A stretch of DNA of 64,000 nucleotides from Alphaproteobacteria bacterium (GTDB lineage: Bacteria > Myxococcota_A > UBA796 > GCA-2862545), in assembly GCA_020632955.1 (NCBI GenBank), contig JACKEO010000017.1:1-64000 (forward strand), in the 5' to 3' direction. Position 1 is the stretch's first letter. Each line of letters starts with the position of its first letter. Under the pieces are notes generated by a model. It was not told the origin of the DNA, made no database searches, and worked only from the letters and a program-made list of their open reading frames with translations. Of the stretch, positions 49,024 to 63,959 are shown one piece after another. Both the position numbers and the translations under genes were made by a program.

Positions 49024-51654
49024 TCAGGGGGCGGGGACGGGATCCGGCGGGGGCTCGGGCGGGAAGTCGCCGTCGAGCGGACGACGCCACACGCCGCCCC
49101 AGCAGTGCAGGTGGCCGTCGGTGTCGAGGCCGCAGGCGTGCTGGTCGGTGACCGACACGTTCTCGAAGGTGACGCCCTCGGGCGCACGCCCCAGGCCCAC
49201 CGCGCCGATGCCGAGGCCCCAGCAGGCCACGCCGCCGTCCTCCTTCACGCCGCACGAGGCCGTGGAGCCGATGGCCACCTGCGTGAAGGTGGCCATCTGG
49301 GGCGCCCCCACGAGCACGAGGCCCCAGCACTGCACGGTGCGCTCGGGGTTGCGGACGGCGCAGTTGTGGTTGTCGCCCGAGGCGATCTGCGAGAACGGAC
49401 CCGGCGGGTCGTTGAGCACGCCGCTGATCTGGAGCCCCGGCGGGCCCCAGCAGGTGGCCGAGCCATCGGGCTCGATGACGCAGCTGTGGTCGTAGCCCAC
49501 GGCGAGATCCTTGCGCGGCGAGCCCGCGGGGGGCTGCAGGCCCGCGCCGCCGAGCACCTGGCCCCAGCACGTGACCTGGCCATCGGCCTGGATGCCGCAG
49601 GAGTGCGTGCCGCCCACGTCCACCTTCGAGAAGGTGCCGGCGGGTGGCGTGGCCTGGCCCACCCGGTCGTTGCCCCAGCAGGCCAACGTGCCGTCGGTGC
49701 GCACGCCACAGCCGTGATCGGAGGTGATGTCGAACTGGGCGAAGGCGCCGAAGGTGGGCGGCGCGGCGCCGTAGCGCGAGCCGAGGCCGAAGCAGAGCGG
49801 CACCCCGCCCGCATCGAGGGCGCAGGTGAAGGGCTCGGTGATGACCGTGCCCAGCGCGTCCACGAAGTCACGGACCTCCACCGCCACGTCGGTGTAGACG
49901 CCCACGGGGAGCTCGAGCAGGTCGTTGGAGGGGTTGCCCCAGCAGACGCTGCCGCCGCTCGTGTCGACCGCGCAGGCGTGGTCGAAGCCGGCCCACACGG
50001 CGAGGAAGCTGCCTGGGGGCGCGTCGGTCTGGCCGAGGGTGTTGGCGCCCCAGCAGGAGAGCTGGCCGCCCGAGGCGACACCGCAGGTGAAGTCGCCACC
50101 CGCCGCGATGCTCTTGAAGGTGCCGGAGGGCGGGGTGGCGCGGCCGTCGGGGTTGTTGCCCCAGCAGGCGAGCGTGTAGTCGTCCTTGATGCCGCAGGCG
50201 TGCTCGCCGTAGGCCGAGACGTCCACGAAGGCGGCGTCGGGGACGACGAGCTGGCCCAGCGCGTCGGCGCCCCAGCAGGTGAGCTTCTGGTCGATCAGCG
50301 AGCGGGCGCAGGAGAAGCTGGCGCCCACCTCGACGCTGGCCCAGTCCGTGCCCTCGGGCGGGGTGGCCTCACCGGAGCCGTTGCTGCCCCAGCAGGCCAG
50401 GGAGCCGTCCTCCGCGAGTGCGCAGGCGTGGGTGCTGCCCGCGTCGACCTGGGTGTAGGCACCGGCCGGCGGCTGCACGCGCGGCGGGGTGATGAGCGCC
50501 TGGCCACCCCAGCAGCTGAGCGAGCCGTCGTCCTGGTCGATGCCGCAGCCGAAGTCGTTGCCCGTGGCGATCTCGCGGAAGGGACCCGCGGGGGCCTCGG
50601 CCCGGCGGCCTCCGTTGCCGCCCCAGCAGGCGGTGTAGCCGTCGGTGCGACGGGCGCAGCTGTAGAAGGTGCCCAGGGACAGGTCGCTGAGCTGCGGCGG
50701 CGTGGCGCCCACGCGGGCGGCGTCCCAGCTGGGCGGGCCGCCGTCGGTGCCGTCGAAGGGCGTGACCACGCAGGCCCACACGTCGCCGTCGGCCGTGGAG
50801 GCCGAGCCGAGCGTCTCGCTCGTGGACGCGGGCGAGGCCGTGGGCGCGCCCTTCTCGACCCAGGCGTACTTGAAGCTGACCGCATCGCCGTCGGGGTCGG
50901 TGGAGGTGCCGAGCACCGTGCACGTGAGGTCGTTGGCCGACGTGACCACGCGGGGCGACACGCGGACCTCCACCGCCGTGGGCGCGGAGTTGCCCACGGT
51001 GACGGGATCGCTGGTGCGCTCGGTGACGCCGCCGAAGCCGTCGTCCACCTTCAGGGTGACCGTGATGGTGTCGCCCTTGTCGAAGTGCTCCAGGCCGTCG
51101 AGGGTGTCGGCCGCGCCGCCGCCCTCCTGCACCACCTCGCCGTTCACCTTCCAGGTGAAGGTGCGGCTGAGGCGGTCGTTCTCGTAGTCGCTCACCGAGG
51201 TGGTGACGCCCACGATGTCGTTCGTGAGCGGGACCTGCGGCGTGATGGTGACCGGGGTGATCTCGGGCGCGAGGTTCGCGATGATCACGGTGGCGTCGCC
51301 TCGCGCGCCGCGCTTGCCGTCGGTGACGGCCACGCGCACGTTCCAGGTCTGGCCCCGCTTGACCTGGGCGGCCGGGATCTTGCGCTTCTTGGGGTCGAGG
51401 TCGGCCACGGGGGGATCGACCGACCACGTGACGTCGAAGGCGAGCTGGTCGCCGTCGGGATCGGTGACGTCGTCCCAGAAGACCGCGATCTCCTGCCCCT
51501 GGATGGGGTTCGGAGGCTCGATGCGCACCACCGGCTTGGAGGGGGCGCGGTTCTCCGTGGACCCCCCGTCGGTGTCGCCGTCGGTGTCGACGGACTCGGT
51601 GCCACAGGCGACGAGGACGAGGGGGAGCAGCAGGCGGGCGAGGGACCGGCCCAT
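49024..51654 (-). CDS. RCC1-like beta-propeller lipoprotein
   Basis: This encodes 876 residues. The signal ends L-V-L-V-A-C-G (lipidated Cys near 17). An Asp/Thr/Gly-rich linker is followed by three immunoglobulin/PKD-like units (about 35-310, each starting around N-R-A-P, A-P-E-I or S-A-P-T). The remainder has 14 repeats of about 38 residues, each with a Cys near the start and C-W-G (once C-F-G) near the end, as in R-T-D-G-T-L-A-C-W-G. That is the RCC1/BLIP-II-like repeat. Fourteen repeats would fill two seven-bladed propellers, with one disulfide per blade. It is likely a surface binding protein with unknown ligand. GGAGGTCCC precedes the ATG. Confidence 0.88.
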   Translation of the reverse strand: MGRSLARLLLPLVLVACGTESVDTDGDTDGGSTENRAPSKPVVRIEPPNPIQGQEIAVFWDDVTDPDGDQLAFDVTWSVDPPVADLDPKKRKIPAAQVKRGQTWNVRVAVTDGKRGARGDATVIIANLAPEITPVTITPQVPLTNDIVGVTTSVSDYENDRLSRTFTWKVNGEVVQEGGGAADTLDGLEHFDKGDTITVTLKVDDGFGGVTERTSDPVTVGNSAPTAVEVRVSPRVVTSANDLTCTVLGTSTDPDGDAVSFKYAWVEKGAPTASPASTSETLGSASTADGDVWACVVTPFDGTDGGPPSWDAARVGATPPQLSDLSLGTFYSCARRTDGYTACWGGNGGRRAEAPAGPFREIATGNDFGCGIDQDDGSLSCWGGQALITPPRVQPPAGAYTQVDAGSTHACALAEDGSLACWGSNGSGEATPPEGTDWASVEVGASFSCARSLIDQKLTCWGADALGQLVVPDAAFVDVSAYGEHACGIKDDYTLACWGNNPDGRATPPSGTFKSIAAGGDFTCGVASGGQLSCWGANTLGQTDAPPGSFLAVWAGFDHACAVDTSGGSVCWGNPSNDLLELPVGVYTDVAVEVRDFVDALGTVITEPFTCALDAGGVPLCFGLGSRYGAAPPTFGAFAQFDITSDHGCGVRTDGTLACWGNDRVGQATPPAGTFSKVDVGGTHSCGIQADGQVTCWGQVLGGAGLQPPAGSPRKDLAVGYDHSCVIEPDGSATCWGPPGLQISGVLNDPPGPFSQIASGDNHNCAVRNPERTVQCWGLVLVGAPQMATFTQVAIGSTASCGVKEDGGVACWGLGIGAVGLGRAPEGVTFENVSVTDQHACGLDTDGHLHCWGGVWRRPLDGDFPPEPPPDPVPAP

Positions 51655-51728
51655 GGGACCTCCAGCGGGCCGCGCAGGATACCGCCGGGGAGGCGCGCAC
51701 GGCGTCAGGGGGTCGCCAATCTGCCCCG

Positions 51729-57059
<5,331 letters not shown>

Positions 57060-57165
57060 GAGCGCTCCTGCCGACCCCGGCCGGTAGCGTGGCCCGCTCC
57101 CGCTCGCACCGCGCCTCCCGCCACCTCCTGTCAGCAGGCTCTGCGCCCGGGGATGGCGACACCCC

Positions 57166-57171
57166 TTGACA
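57166..57171 (+). promoter_or_regulatory. Isolated TTGACA (-35-like) before the glycine-rich lipoprotein gene
   Basis: An exact -35 hexamer lies 57 bases upstream of the ATG at 57228, in the gap between the divergent uvrA and lipoprotein genes. No convincing -10 hexamer follows at 16-18 bases, so this may be a promoter needing an activator or a chance match. Confidence 0.25.
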
Positions 57172-57227
57172 TCTCCTCGACGCCGGGACACCGACTCCAG
57201 GCCCGACCACGCTGCCCCGAGGACCCC

Positions 57228-59744
57228 ATGCTCCCCAGCTTCCCCCACGCCCGCTCGCTCCGGCACGGTCCGGTCCTCTTCCTCGCCCTGGCGGCCGGGT
57301 GCGCCGCCGGCGACGGCGACGGCACCGACAAGGACGGCACCGACACCGATGCCGACGGCACGCAGGATCCGCAGGTCTTCCAACCGCTGGTCGAGACGCG
57401 CACCCTCGAGGAGGGTGATCCCACCTGCGCCTTCGGCGGCACCGAGATCGTGCTGGGCGTGGACGACGGCGCGGGCGACGGCGGCGTCGCGAGCGACGGC
57501 ACGCTCCAGGACGGCGAGATCGACAGCCGGCAGATCATCTGCAACGGCACGCCCGGCGTCGACGCCGAGGTGGAGAGCACCCTCCCGGCCGATCCCCCCG
57601 GCGGCACCCCGGGCACGGCCCGCATCCTGCTGAACGGCGGCGACGCCGACGACAGCGGCGGCGAAGGCGCTCCCCACGGCGAGGGTGGCGAGGGTGGCGC
57701 GATCTTCCTGTCCGGCCAGCCCGGCTCCCGCTTCGGCCACGTGAAGGCCTTCACCACGGGCACCGTCGACCCGGGCTTCACGCTGCCCACGGCCACGCTC
57801 TCGCTCGGCACCGAGCCCTGGGAGGTGGGCGCCGACGTCACCGTGCCCGTCTACCTCACCGCCACCGACGCGAAGAACGGCGAGGTCTTCCAGCTCAAGG
57901 GCAACCCGCAGCTCAACCGCAGCACGGGCGGCGGCGCCAGCGTGCGCATCACCGGCGTCCACGTGCAGCCCGGCGTCACGCTCAAGCTGGGCGACCTCAC
58001 CGGCACCGGGCAGGCGGCGCTCGAGCTGCCCGAGGCCCTCCGCAACGAGGGCACGATCACCACCGAGCACACGGCCCCGCAGATCCTGGCCTTCGCGCCC
58101 GTCGGCACGGTCCGCCTGCCGCTCGGCCTCGACCTCGGCGGCTACCAGGGCCTCGCCGGGTCCCGCATCCTCCTCGATGGGGCGCCCGGCACGAACGCCG
58201 AGCCCGCGGGCGCGGCCGGGAGCCTCAGCATGAGCGTGGCACGGGTCACGCCGCGCGGGCTGCGCTTCGGCGTGTTCGTCAACGCGGGGCAGATCGACGC
58301 GTCGGGCGCCGAGGGCTCTCCTCCCTCGCAGGGGGCCACGGTGACGATCTCCGCGGCGCTCGGCGTGTTCAACACCGGCCCCATCGACGTGTCGGCCGGT
58401 GCCTCCCTCGGCACCAGCGGCCGGAAGGGCGGCATCATCAACCTCCAGTCCGACGGGGGCCCGGTGTTCACGAGCTCCGCGCTCACGCTCGACGGCTCCA
58501 CGGGCGGCCCCGTCGCCGGCGACGGCGGCGCCACCACGCTCTCCGGGATCATGGTCCGCGTGGGCGGGTCCATCAGCGCGAACGGCGGCACGCCCGACGC
58601 GGCCACCTGCCTCGACTGCACGGGCCGCCCCGGCGGCACCGTGACGGTCGGCTCGGGGTCGACCATCGTGTTCGGCGCGGACGTCATGCTGCGCGGTGGC
58701 AACGGCAGCGCACGCGCAGGTGGCACCTGGGGCGGCAACGGCGGCACGTTCTCCCTCCAGGTCTCCGAGTCCACCCTCTCCGGCGCCGCCCCGTCGCCCA
58801 GCGGCATCGACGTGGGCGGGTCCCTCGACCTGCAGGGCGGGACCGGCATCTCGCAGGGAGGACACGGCGGCGTCGTGGCCGCGGGGCTCTCTGCGCCCTA
58901 CTCCCCTGCCGCGGAGGTCCGCTTCCTCGGCTACGCCGGCTTCGAGCTCGACGGCGGCAGCGGCTACTACGGCGCCAACGGCGGCCGGTACAACGCCGTG
59001 AACGCCTCGTCCCAGATCGGCGACGGCGGCGGTGTCCACAGCGACGTGCCCGTGATGGCGCGCGGTGGCGCCGGCAAGTACGACGGCGGCGACGGCGGCA
59101 ACGTCTACCTCGCCACCACCCAGGGCCCCGGAGGCGAGGGCGGCGGCGCCTCCTTCGGCCCTGCCCCCGGTCAGAGCGCCACGAACGCCGGCGCCATCGA
59201 CATCTCGGGCGGGCCCTCCGACGAGTACGGCGGGTCGGGCGGCACCGTGTCCATCTTCGGCCTCGCGGGCGCCAGCAACAGCGGCCTCATCACGTCGAAC
59301 GGCGGCGCGGCCACGCAGACGCTGGGGGGCGCCGGCGGCGGCGGCCGCGGCTCGCAGGGCAAGCTCCAGGCCGCGGCCGTGCAGGTGGTGGTGCAGCCCG
59401 AGTCCTCGAGCGGGGCGGCGCTCGCGCTGTTCTCGGCCACGGGCGAGGCGCGGAACACCGGCGAGGTGCGCGCCAGCGGCGCGGCCGGGCCCACCGGTGG
59501 CGACGGCGGCGTGGTGGCGATCGTGGGGCAGCCCGCGGTGAACACCGCCACCTGCACGCTGGCGGGCGGTGCCTCCACGGCCGACATCGGCGCGCAGGGC
59601 GGCGAGCTCTCGCTCGACACCCCGCTGGGCACCTCGTCGCAGACCGGCACCGCGAATGTGGCCGGCGGCACGGGCACGCCGCAGGGGCCCCGCGGCTACG
59701 TGCTCGTGGACGGCGCGAACGTCACCGACCAGTTCACGCCCTGA
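57228..59744 (+). CDS. Glycine-rich repeat lipoprotein
   Basis: This encodes 838 residues. The signal ends L-A-L-A-A-G-C-A (lipidated Cys near 25), followed by a short run of D-x-D-G-T-D repeats. Residues about 52-110 hold a small module (G-G-T-E-I-V-L-G-V-D, D-G-E-I-D, I-I-C-N-G-T-P-G) that I recall from the N-termini of glycine-rich or collagen-like secreted proteins. The rest is made of strand-turn units with G-G-x-G-G and N-G-G turns, like a right-handed beta-helix or adhesin. It is probably on the cell surface. GAGG lies 6 bases before the ATG at 57228. It is divergent from uvrA. Confidence 0.82.
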   Translation: MLPSFPHARSLRHGPVLFLALAAGCAAGDGDGTDKDGTDTDADGTQDPQVFQPLVETRTLEEGDPTCAFGGTEIVLGVDDGAGDGGVASDGTLQDGEIDSRQIICNGTPGVDAEVESTLPADPPGGTPGTARILLNGGDADDSGGEGAPHGEGGEGGAIFLSGQPGSRFGHVKAFTTGTVDPGFTLPTATLSLGTEPWEVGADVTVPVYLTATDAKNGEVFQLKGNPQLNRSTGGGASVRITGVHVQPGVTLKLGDLTGTGQAALELPEALRNEGTITTEHTAPQILAFAPVGTVRLPLGLDLGGYQGLAGSRILLDGAPGTNAEPAGAAGSLSMSVARVTPRGLRFGVFVNAGQIDASGAEGSPPSQGATVTISAALGVFNTGPIDVSAGASLGTSGRKGGIINLQSDGGPVFTSSALTLDGSTGGPVAGDGGATTLSGIMVRVGGSISANGGTPDAATCLDCTGRPGGTVTVGSGSTIVFGADVMLRGGNGSARAGGTWGGNGGTFSLQVSESTLSGAAPSPSGIDVGGSLDLQGGTGISQGGHGGVVAAGLSAPYSPAAEVRFLGYAGFELDGGSGYYGANGGRYNAVNASSQIGDGGGVHSDVPVMARGGAGKYDGGDGGNVYLATTQGPGGEGGGASFGPAPGQSATNAGAIDISGGPSDEYGGSGGTVSIFGLAGASNSGLITSNGGAATQTLGGAGGGGRGSQGKLQAAAVQVVVQPESSSGAALALFSATGEARNTGEVRASGAAGPTGGDGGVVAIVGQPAVNTATCTLAGGASTADIGAQGGELSLDTPLGTSSQTGTANVAGGTGTPQGPRGYVLVDGANVTDQFTP

Positions 59745-59765
59745 TCGTCGCCCCCTGACGCGACG

Positions 59766-59846
59766 CGCCCCCCGGCTGCCGGACGAGCCGGCGGACGGGG
59801 GGCGTCGACGTCCTGGCGGCCTTCGCCCGACCCTGCGGGGTCGGGC
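59766..59846. terminator. Two strong hairpins between convergent genes
   Basis: CGCCCCCCG (59766-59774) pairs with CGGGGGGCG (59796-59804), with a smaller GCCGG/CCGGC stem inside. GCCCGACCC (59825-59833) pairs perfectly with GGGTCGGGC (59838-59846) around a TGCG loop. Both fill the 117-base gap between the lipoprotein and M48 genes. No T-run follows, so the ends may be Rho-assisted. Confidence 0.6.
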
Positions 59847-59861
59847 AGGCGCCGGAGGGGG

Positions 59862-61646
59862 TCACCAGACCTCGACGCCGTCCGAGGTGCGGGGCACGTC
59901 GTCGACGGGGGCGTCGTCGCCACCCAGGTCGAACTGCGGGTCGACCATCAGGCCGGCCACCACCAGCACCGCGCCGAGGAGCATCGCGCCCACCGGGGTG
60001 AGCAGGGCCCACATGCGGTTGAAGCTGCCGTAGGTCGAGCCGTTCAGCGAGACGTCGTACAGGTCGACGTACTGGCTCATGCCGCGGCGGAACCAGCCCT
60101 TGGCCTTGGCGGGGCGCCCGACGGCGTCGCGCACGGTGCTCCAGCCGAACCAGAGGTTGCCGAACACGGGGATGGGCGACTGGTAGTCCATCGTGATGAG
60201 CGCGCCCGAACGGTCCTTGAGGACGGCGTCCTCGCTGAAGCGGCTGCCGGCGTCGGCCTTGCCCATGATGGTGCCCTCGAGCTCCACGGGACGCCCACGC
60301 AGGGGCGAGGCGTAGGGATCGCACATCAGCTCGTAGACCGTGGTGGCCTCGAAGTCCGCGAGGAAGGCGTAGGAGTAGGCGGCGCGCGCGAAGGCGCCGA
60401 AGCCGAAGGCCGCCACGCCGATGCCGAGGGCCGCGCCGGGGAGCATCACGTACAGCGGGATGCACATCACCGGCAGGATCCAGGGCAGGAACCAGAGGAC
60501 CACCTCGAAGGCGAAGTCGCCGTACAGCGCGCCCTGGTCGAGCTGCTTGCCGGCCGCGTCGATGGCGTCGAAGCGGAAGAGCCGCGGGCGGTGCAGGCCC
60601 TCGGCCAGGTCGTCGAGCGCGCGCAGGCGCTTGCCGGTGAGCGGGTGGGTGGAGTCGAGCTCCACCACGGTGGCCCAGGGGTTGTAGAGGTCGAAGAGGA
60701 AGACGGGCTCGATGAGCTCGGGACGGAAGTCGGTGCCGTCGTGGTCGTGCGCCACCTCGGTCTCCACCGCGAGGCTGCCCATGGTCTCGACCGTGCGGAT
60801 GGCGTTGCCCACGGTGCCGGCCGACTTGGGGTCGGCGATGCCCAGGGCGCGCGTGGACTGGAGCAGGCGGTCGTTGCGCTTGGTGCCCGAGCGCTCCGCC
60901 TTCACCTGCAGCTCGGCCAGCCCGTAGGCGATCTTCACGAGGCTGCGCTGCAGCGGACGCTGGTCGCCCAGCTGCTCGGCGGCGAAGGCATCCGCCATGT
61001 ACTCGCGGGTGCGGGAGAGCCACTGCACCAGGTAGTACCCGATCCACCACGCCACGTAGGCGGCCAGGGCCACCACCCAGAGGCGCGCGTCGCGCTCCTC
61101 GCCGTCGTCGGCGTAGCGGGCCCAGAAGTAGACCTCGTACAGGAGCATCAGCAGCACCTGGGCGAGGGTCATCACGAGGAAGTCGTAGTGGCGCACGTGG
61201 CCCAGCTCGTGGGCGGCCACCGCGCAGACCTCGTCGTCGTCGAGGAAGCGGAAGAGCCCCGCCGAGAAGGCCACGCGGGCGTTCCAGGGCAGCGAGCCGT
61301 AGGTGAAGGCCGTGGGGTTGTCGTCGCGCAGGATGCGGATCTGGGGGACGGGCATGCCCTCGCGCTCGCACACCTGCCGCATGAAGCGGCCCACCACGGG
61401 GAAGCGGCGCTCGAACTGGTCGAACTCCAGCTGCTCCACCTCGTAGAACCAGCCCTGGACCAGGTCGAAGAGGAGCGGCCCGAACAGCCAGTTGGCGAAC
61501 ATGAAGGCCACGCCGATGCCCGACAGTCCCAGCAGCTGCAGCGTGGAGGCGCCGGCGAGCAGGGCGAAGGTGAACACCAGCGCGAGGACGCTGCCGAGCA
61601 GCAGCCCCAACGTGGCCGTGGAGATGAGCAGGAGACGAGCGGGCAT
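59862..61646 (-). CDS. M48-family membrane metalloprotease
   Basis: This encodes 594 residues; HtpX has about 290. The N-terminal half has two membrane helices, the zinc motif A-A-H-E-L-G-H (near 146), another pair of helices, and R-E-Y-M-A-D-A with the third zinc ligand near 213. The C-terminal half adds two more helices (about 375-420) and a soluble domain with A-L-I-T-M-D-Y-Q, then a final helix near 555. M48 proteases degrade misfolded membrane proteins. The extra C-terminal domain has no known function. GGGGGAG lies 4 bases before the ATG. Confidence 0.87.
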   Translation of the reverse strand: MPARLLLISTATLGLLLGSVLALVFTFALLAGASTLQLLGLSGIGVAFMFANWLFGPLLFDLVQGWFYEVEQLEFDQFERRFPVVGRFMRQVCEREGMPVPQIRILRDDNPTAFTYGSLPWNARVAFSAGLFRFLDDDEVCAVAAHELGHVRHYDFLVMTLAQVLLMLLYEVYFWARYADDGEERDARLWVVALAAYVAWWIGYYLVQWLSRTREYMADAFAAEQLGDQRPLQRSLVKIAYGLAELQVKAERSGTKRNDRLLQSTRALGIADPKSAGTVGNAIRTVETMGSLAVETEVAHDHDGTDFRPELIEPVFLFDLYNPWATVVELDSTHPLTGKRLRALDDLAEGLHRPRLFRFDAIDAAGKQLDQGALYGDFAFEVVLWFLPWILPVMCIPLYVMLPGAALGIGVAAFGFGAFARAAYSYAFLADFEATTVYELMCDPYASPLRGRPVELEGTIMGKADAGSRFSEDAVLKDRSGALITMDYQSPIPVFGNLWFGWSTVRDAVGRPAKAKGWFRRGMSQYVDLYDVSLNGSTYGSFNRMWALLTPVGAMLLGAVLVVAGLMVDPQFDLGGDDAPVDDVPRTSDGVEVW

Positions 61647-61732
61647 GGTGACTCCCCCGGGGTGCACGACGCTGCGGAGCGCACAGCCTGACACGGGAAC
61701 GCACCGAGGGAAAGCACGACCCGCGATCCCCG

Positions 61733-62569
61733 TCAGAGCGGGCGATGCGCCGGACTCCTCGGGCTCGTTCGTCCCGCCCGGAACTCCAGCCCGACGAGGA
61801 GCCACGGGGCCACGCGGAAGCCCGGCGCGCGCAGGGGCAGGGTGAACTGGTTGGTCCAGCCCACCTCCAGGTAGGCCGCCACGGGCCCACGGGTGGGCAC
61901 GGCGAGCGAGGTGGCGTGGAGCTCCCACACGTCGAGCCCCGACAGGGCGTCGAGGTCCCCCTCCCCGCCGAGCAGCGCCACGTCACCCCCGAGGCGGTAG
62001 AGCCAGCGGAAGCCGAGCCGCACGGGCCCCAGGGGCCAGTCCAGGTCGTTGCCGACGACGAGGCCGAGGTCGAGCCAGCCCGGGGTTCGTCCCGCGTCGG
62101 CGGCACCCGGATCCAGCCAGGCCAGGTCGGCCACCGCGGGCTCCCCTGCGGTGCCCAGCCGGCTGTGCTCGACGCCCACCACCTCCACGCTGGGCCCGAC
62201 GTACACGCGCATGTCGCCCCAGACGTACTCCCCGTGCCAGCCCAGACCGAGGGAGGCCTGGCCCCGCCAGGCCGCGTGCACCTCCCCCACGTCGACGAGC
62301 GCGGACTGCCACCCTCGCCGCTCGGCGACCAGGTCCCAGGCGACGAGGAAGGCGCGGGGGAGGCGGTGATCGCCGTGGGCGCGGGCCTGCACCACGCGCA
62401 CGCACGGCGCGAGCCCGACCTGCCCCCCGCAGGCCGGCAGCGCGCCCGCGCCCAGCTCCACGGTGTGGGCGTCACGCGCCGTGGCGTCCGGCGGCTCCTC
62501 CGGCGCCACCGGGACCGGCGTCGCGTGCGCCACCCAGGCCATGACCACGGTGCCCAGCCAGGGGATCAC
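61733..62569 (-). CDS. Predicted outer-membrane barrel-like protein
   Basis: This encodes 278 residues. A signal peptide (residues 1-17, W-V-A-H-A-T) is followed by many amphipathic strands with aromatic residues such as A-S-L-G-L-G-W-H-G-E-Y-V-W and L-G-F-R-W-L-Y-R-L. A cysteine pair (P-A-C-G, A-P-C-V) is near 47-56. The end P-W-L-L-V-G-L-E-F-R-A-G is barrel-like but extends into a short charged tail. No family is recognised. The start is GTG at 62569 after GGAGGGC; an M48 gene follows 86 bases downstream. Confidence 0.65.
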   Translation of the reverse strand: MIPWLGTVVMAWVAHATPVPVAPEEPPDATARDAHTVELGAGALPACGGQVGLAPCVRVVQARAHGDHRLPRAFLVAWDLVAERRGWQSALVDVGEVHAAWRGQASLGLGWHGEYVWGDMRVYVGPSVEVVGVEHSRLGTAGEPAVADLAWLDPGAADAGRTPGWLDLGLVVGNDLDWPLGPVRLGFRWLYRLGGDVALLGGEGDLDALSGLDVWELHATSLAVPTRGPVAAYLEVGWTNQFTLPLRAPGFRVAPWLLVGLEFRAGRTSPRSPAHRPL

Positions 62570-62734
62570 GCGCCCTCCACGCCCTCCACCCTACGCCTCC
62601 CCGGCCGCGTGGCGTGCGTCCCATCGTGTCGCGAGACGGGTTCCGACGCGAAGAATGCGTCAGGTGGGGCACGCTTCTGCCGTCTGCCACGGTAGGGAGC
62701 GCGCCGCGCCCGCGCCGAACCCGAGAGGACGCCC

Positions 62735-63946
62735 ATGCTCGTCGTCGCCTGGAGCCTCGCCGCCGCCCTGGCTGCCCCCCTGCCCTACCTGGGTGAGCAC
62801 GACCTCGGGATCGACGCCCCGGGCCCCGTCCTCGCGCCCCCGACGGCGGCGCCCGTGGTGGGCGGCGAGGTGGCGGAGAAGGGTCGCTGGCCCGACGCGG
62901 CCGGCATCGTGTTCCGCGGCTCCTACGTGGGCTGCACCGGCACGCTCGTGGCCCCCGACGTGGTGCTCACGGCCGGCCACTGCGTCGGCGAGATCTCGCA
63001 CGTGATGCTCGACGGCACGAACTGGCTGGCCGAGGAGGGCGCGGAGTTCATCGAGGTGGTGGAGCAGCGCGCCCACCCCTGGCTCGACATCGCGGTGCTG
63101 ATCCTCGCCGAGGACTCCGCCGTGCCGCCGCGGGCCATCGCCCAGGACTGCGTGGTCGACGGCTACCTGCGGGAGGAGAGCGAGGTGGTGGTGGTGGGCT
63201 TCGGCGCCACCGACGGACGCGGCCGCCGCCAGACCAGCCGCCTGCACGAGGGCACCACCGTGGTGCAGACCCCGGACTGCTCCGAGCGCGAGATCGACGG
63301 ACTGGTCACCGGCTGCCTGCGCGGCGTGCCGGAGGGATCGGAGCTGGGCGCCGGCGGCAACGGCGTCGACGCCTGCTTCGGCGACTCCGGCGGGCCGCTC
63401 TACCTGCCCACCCCGCTCGGCACCTTCCTCGTGGGGGTCACCTCCCGGGCCTACATGGGCGTGCCCGAGCGTGCGCCCTGCGAGTACGGCGGCATCTACT
63501 CGCGCCCCGACAGCGTGGTGGACTGGATCGAGGACGTCGCGGGCCACCGCGTGGCCTACCCCCCGTGCAACACCGTGCCCGAGGCCGAGGTCGACGACCT
63601 GGTGGTGGCGCCGGGTGCCGAGGGCGAGGTGCAGGTCCGCGTCGAGGACCCCGACTCCACCGGGTTCACCCTCAAGGTGCTGGCGCCGCCCACGCAGGGC
63701 ACGGTGGCCCTGGGCCCCGACGGCACGCTGATCTACACCGCCGACGCCGACGCCACGGGCCCCGACGCCTTCACCGTGCAGGTGCGCGACGACGGCGACG
63801 TGGAGTACCCCAACGCACCGAAGTCCCGCACCGAGCTCACCGTGAACGTGGACGTCCGGGCCTGCGGCTGCGCCAGTGCGCCGTCCGGTCCCGTGGGCGC
63901 CTGGATCGTCGGGCTGCTCGCCCTGGCCTGGCGTCGGCGCCGCTGA
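62735..63946 (+). CDS. Secreted trypsin-like serine protease with MYXO-CTERM-like tail
   Basis: This encodes 403 residues. A signal peptide (M-L-V-V-A-W-S-L-A-A-A-L-A-A) precedes the S1 protease domain: V-V-G-G near 41 could be the activation site, T-A-G-H-C (His near 83), W-L-D-I-A-V-L (Asp near 118) and F-G-D-S-G-G-P-L (Ser near 219). A cadherin/VCBS-like beta domain (about 285-375) follows. The C-terminus is A-C-G-C-A-S, a helix (W-I-V-G-L-L-A-L-A-W) and R-R-R-R, the MYXO-CTERM layout. GGTAGGG (62691-62697) lies upstream as a possible -10. The protein is probably exported and sorted to the cell surface. Confidence 0.92.
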   Translation: MLVVAWSLAAALAAPLPYLGEHDLGIDAPGPVLAPPTAAPVVGGEVAEKGRWPDAAGIVFRGSYVGCTGTLVAPDVVLTAGHCVGEISHVMLDGTNWLAEEGAEFIEVVEQRAHPWLDIAVLILAEDSAVPPRAIAQDCVVDGYLREESEVVVVGFGATDGRGRRQTSRLHEGTTVVQTPDCSEREIDGLVTGCLRGVPEGSELGAGGNGVDACFGDSGGPLYLPTPLGTFLVGVTSRAYMGVPERAPCEYGGIYSRPDSVVDWIEDVAGHRVAYPPCNTVPEAEVDDLVVAPGAEGEVQVRVEDPDSTGFTLKVLAPPTQGTVALGPDGTLIYTADADATGPDAFTVQVRDDGDVEYPNAPKSRTELTVNVDVRACGCASAPSGPVGAWIVGLLALAWRRRR

Positions 63947-63959
63947 TCCCGGCCCAGGC

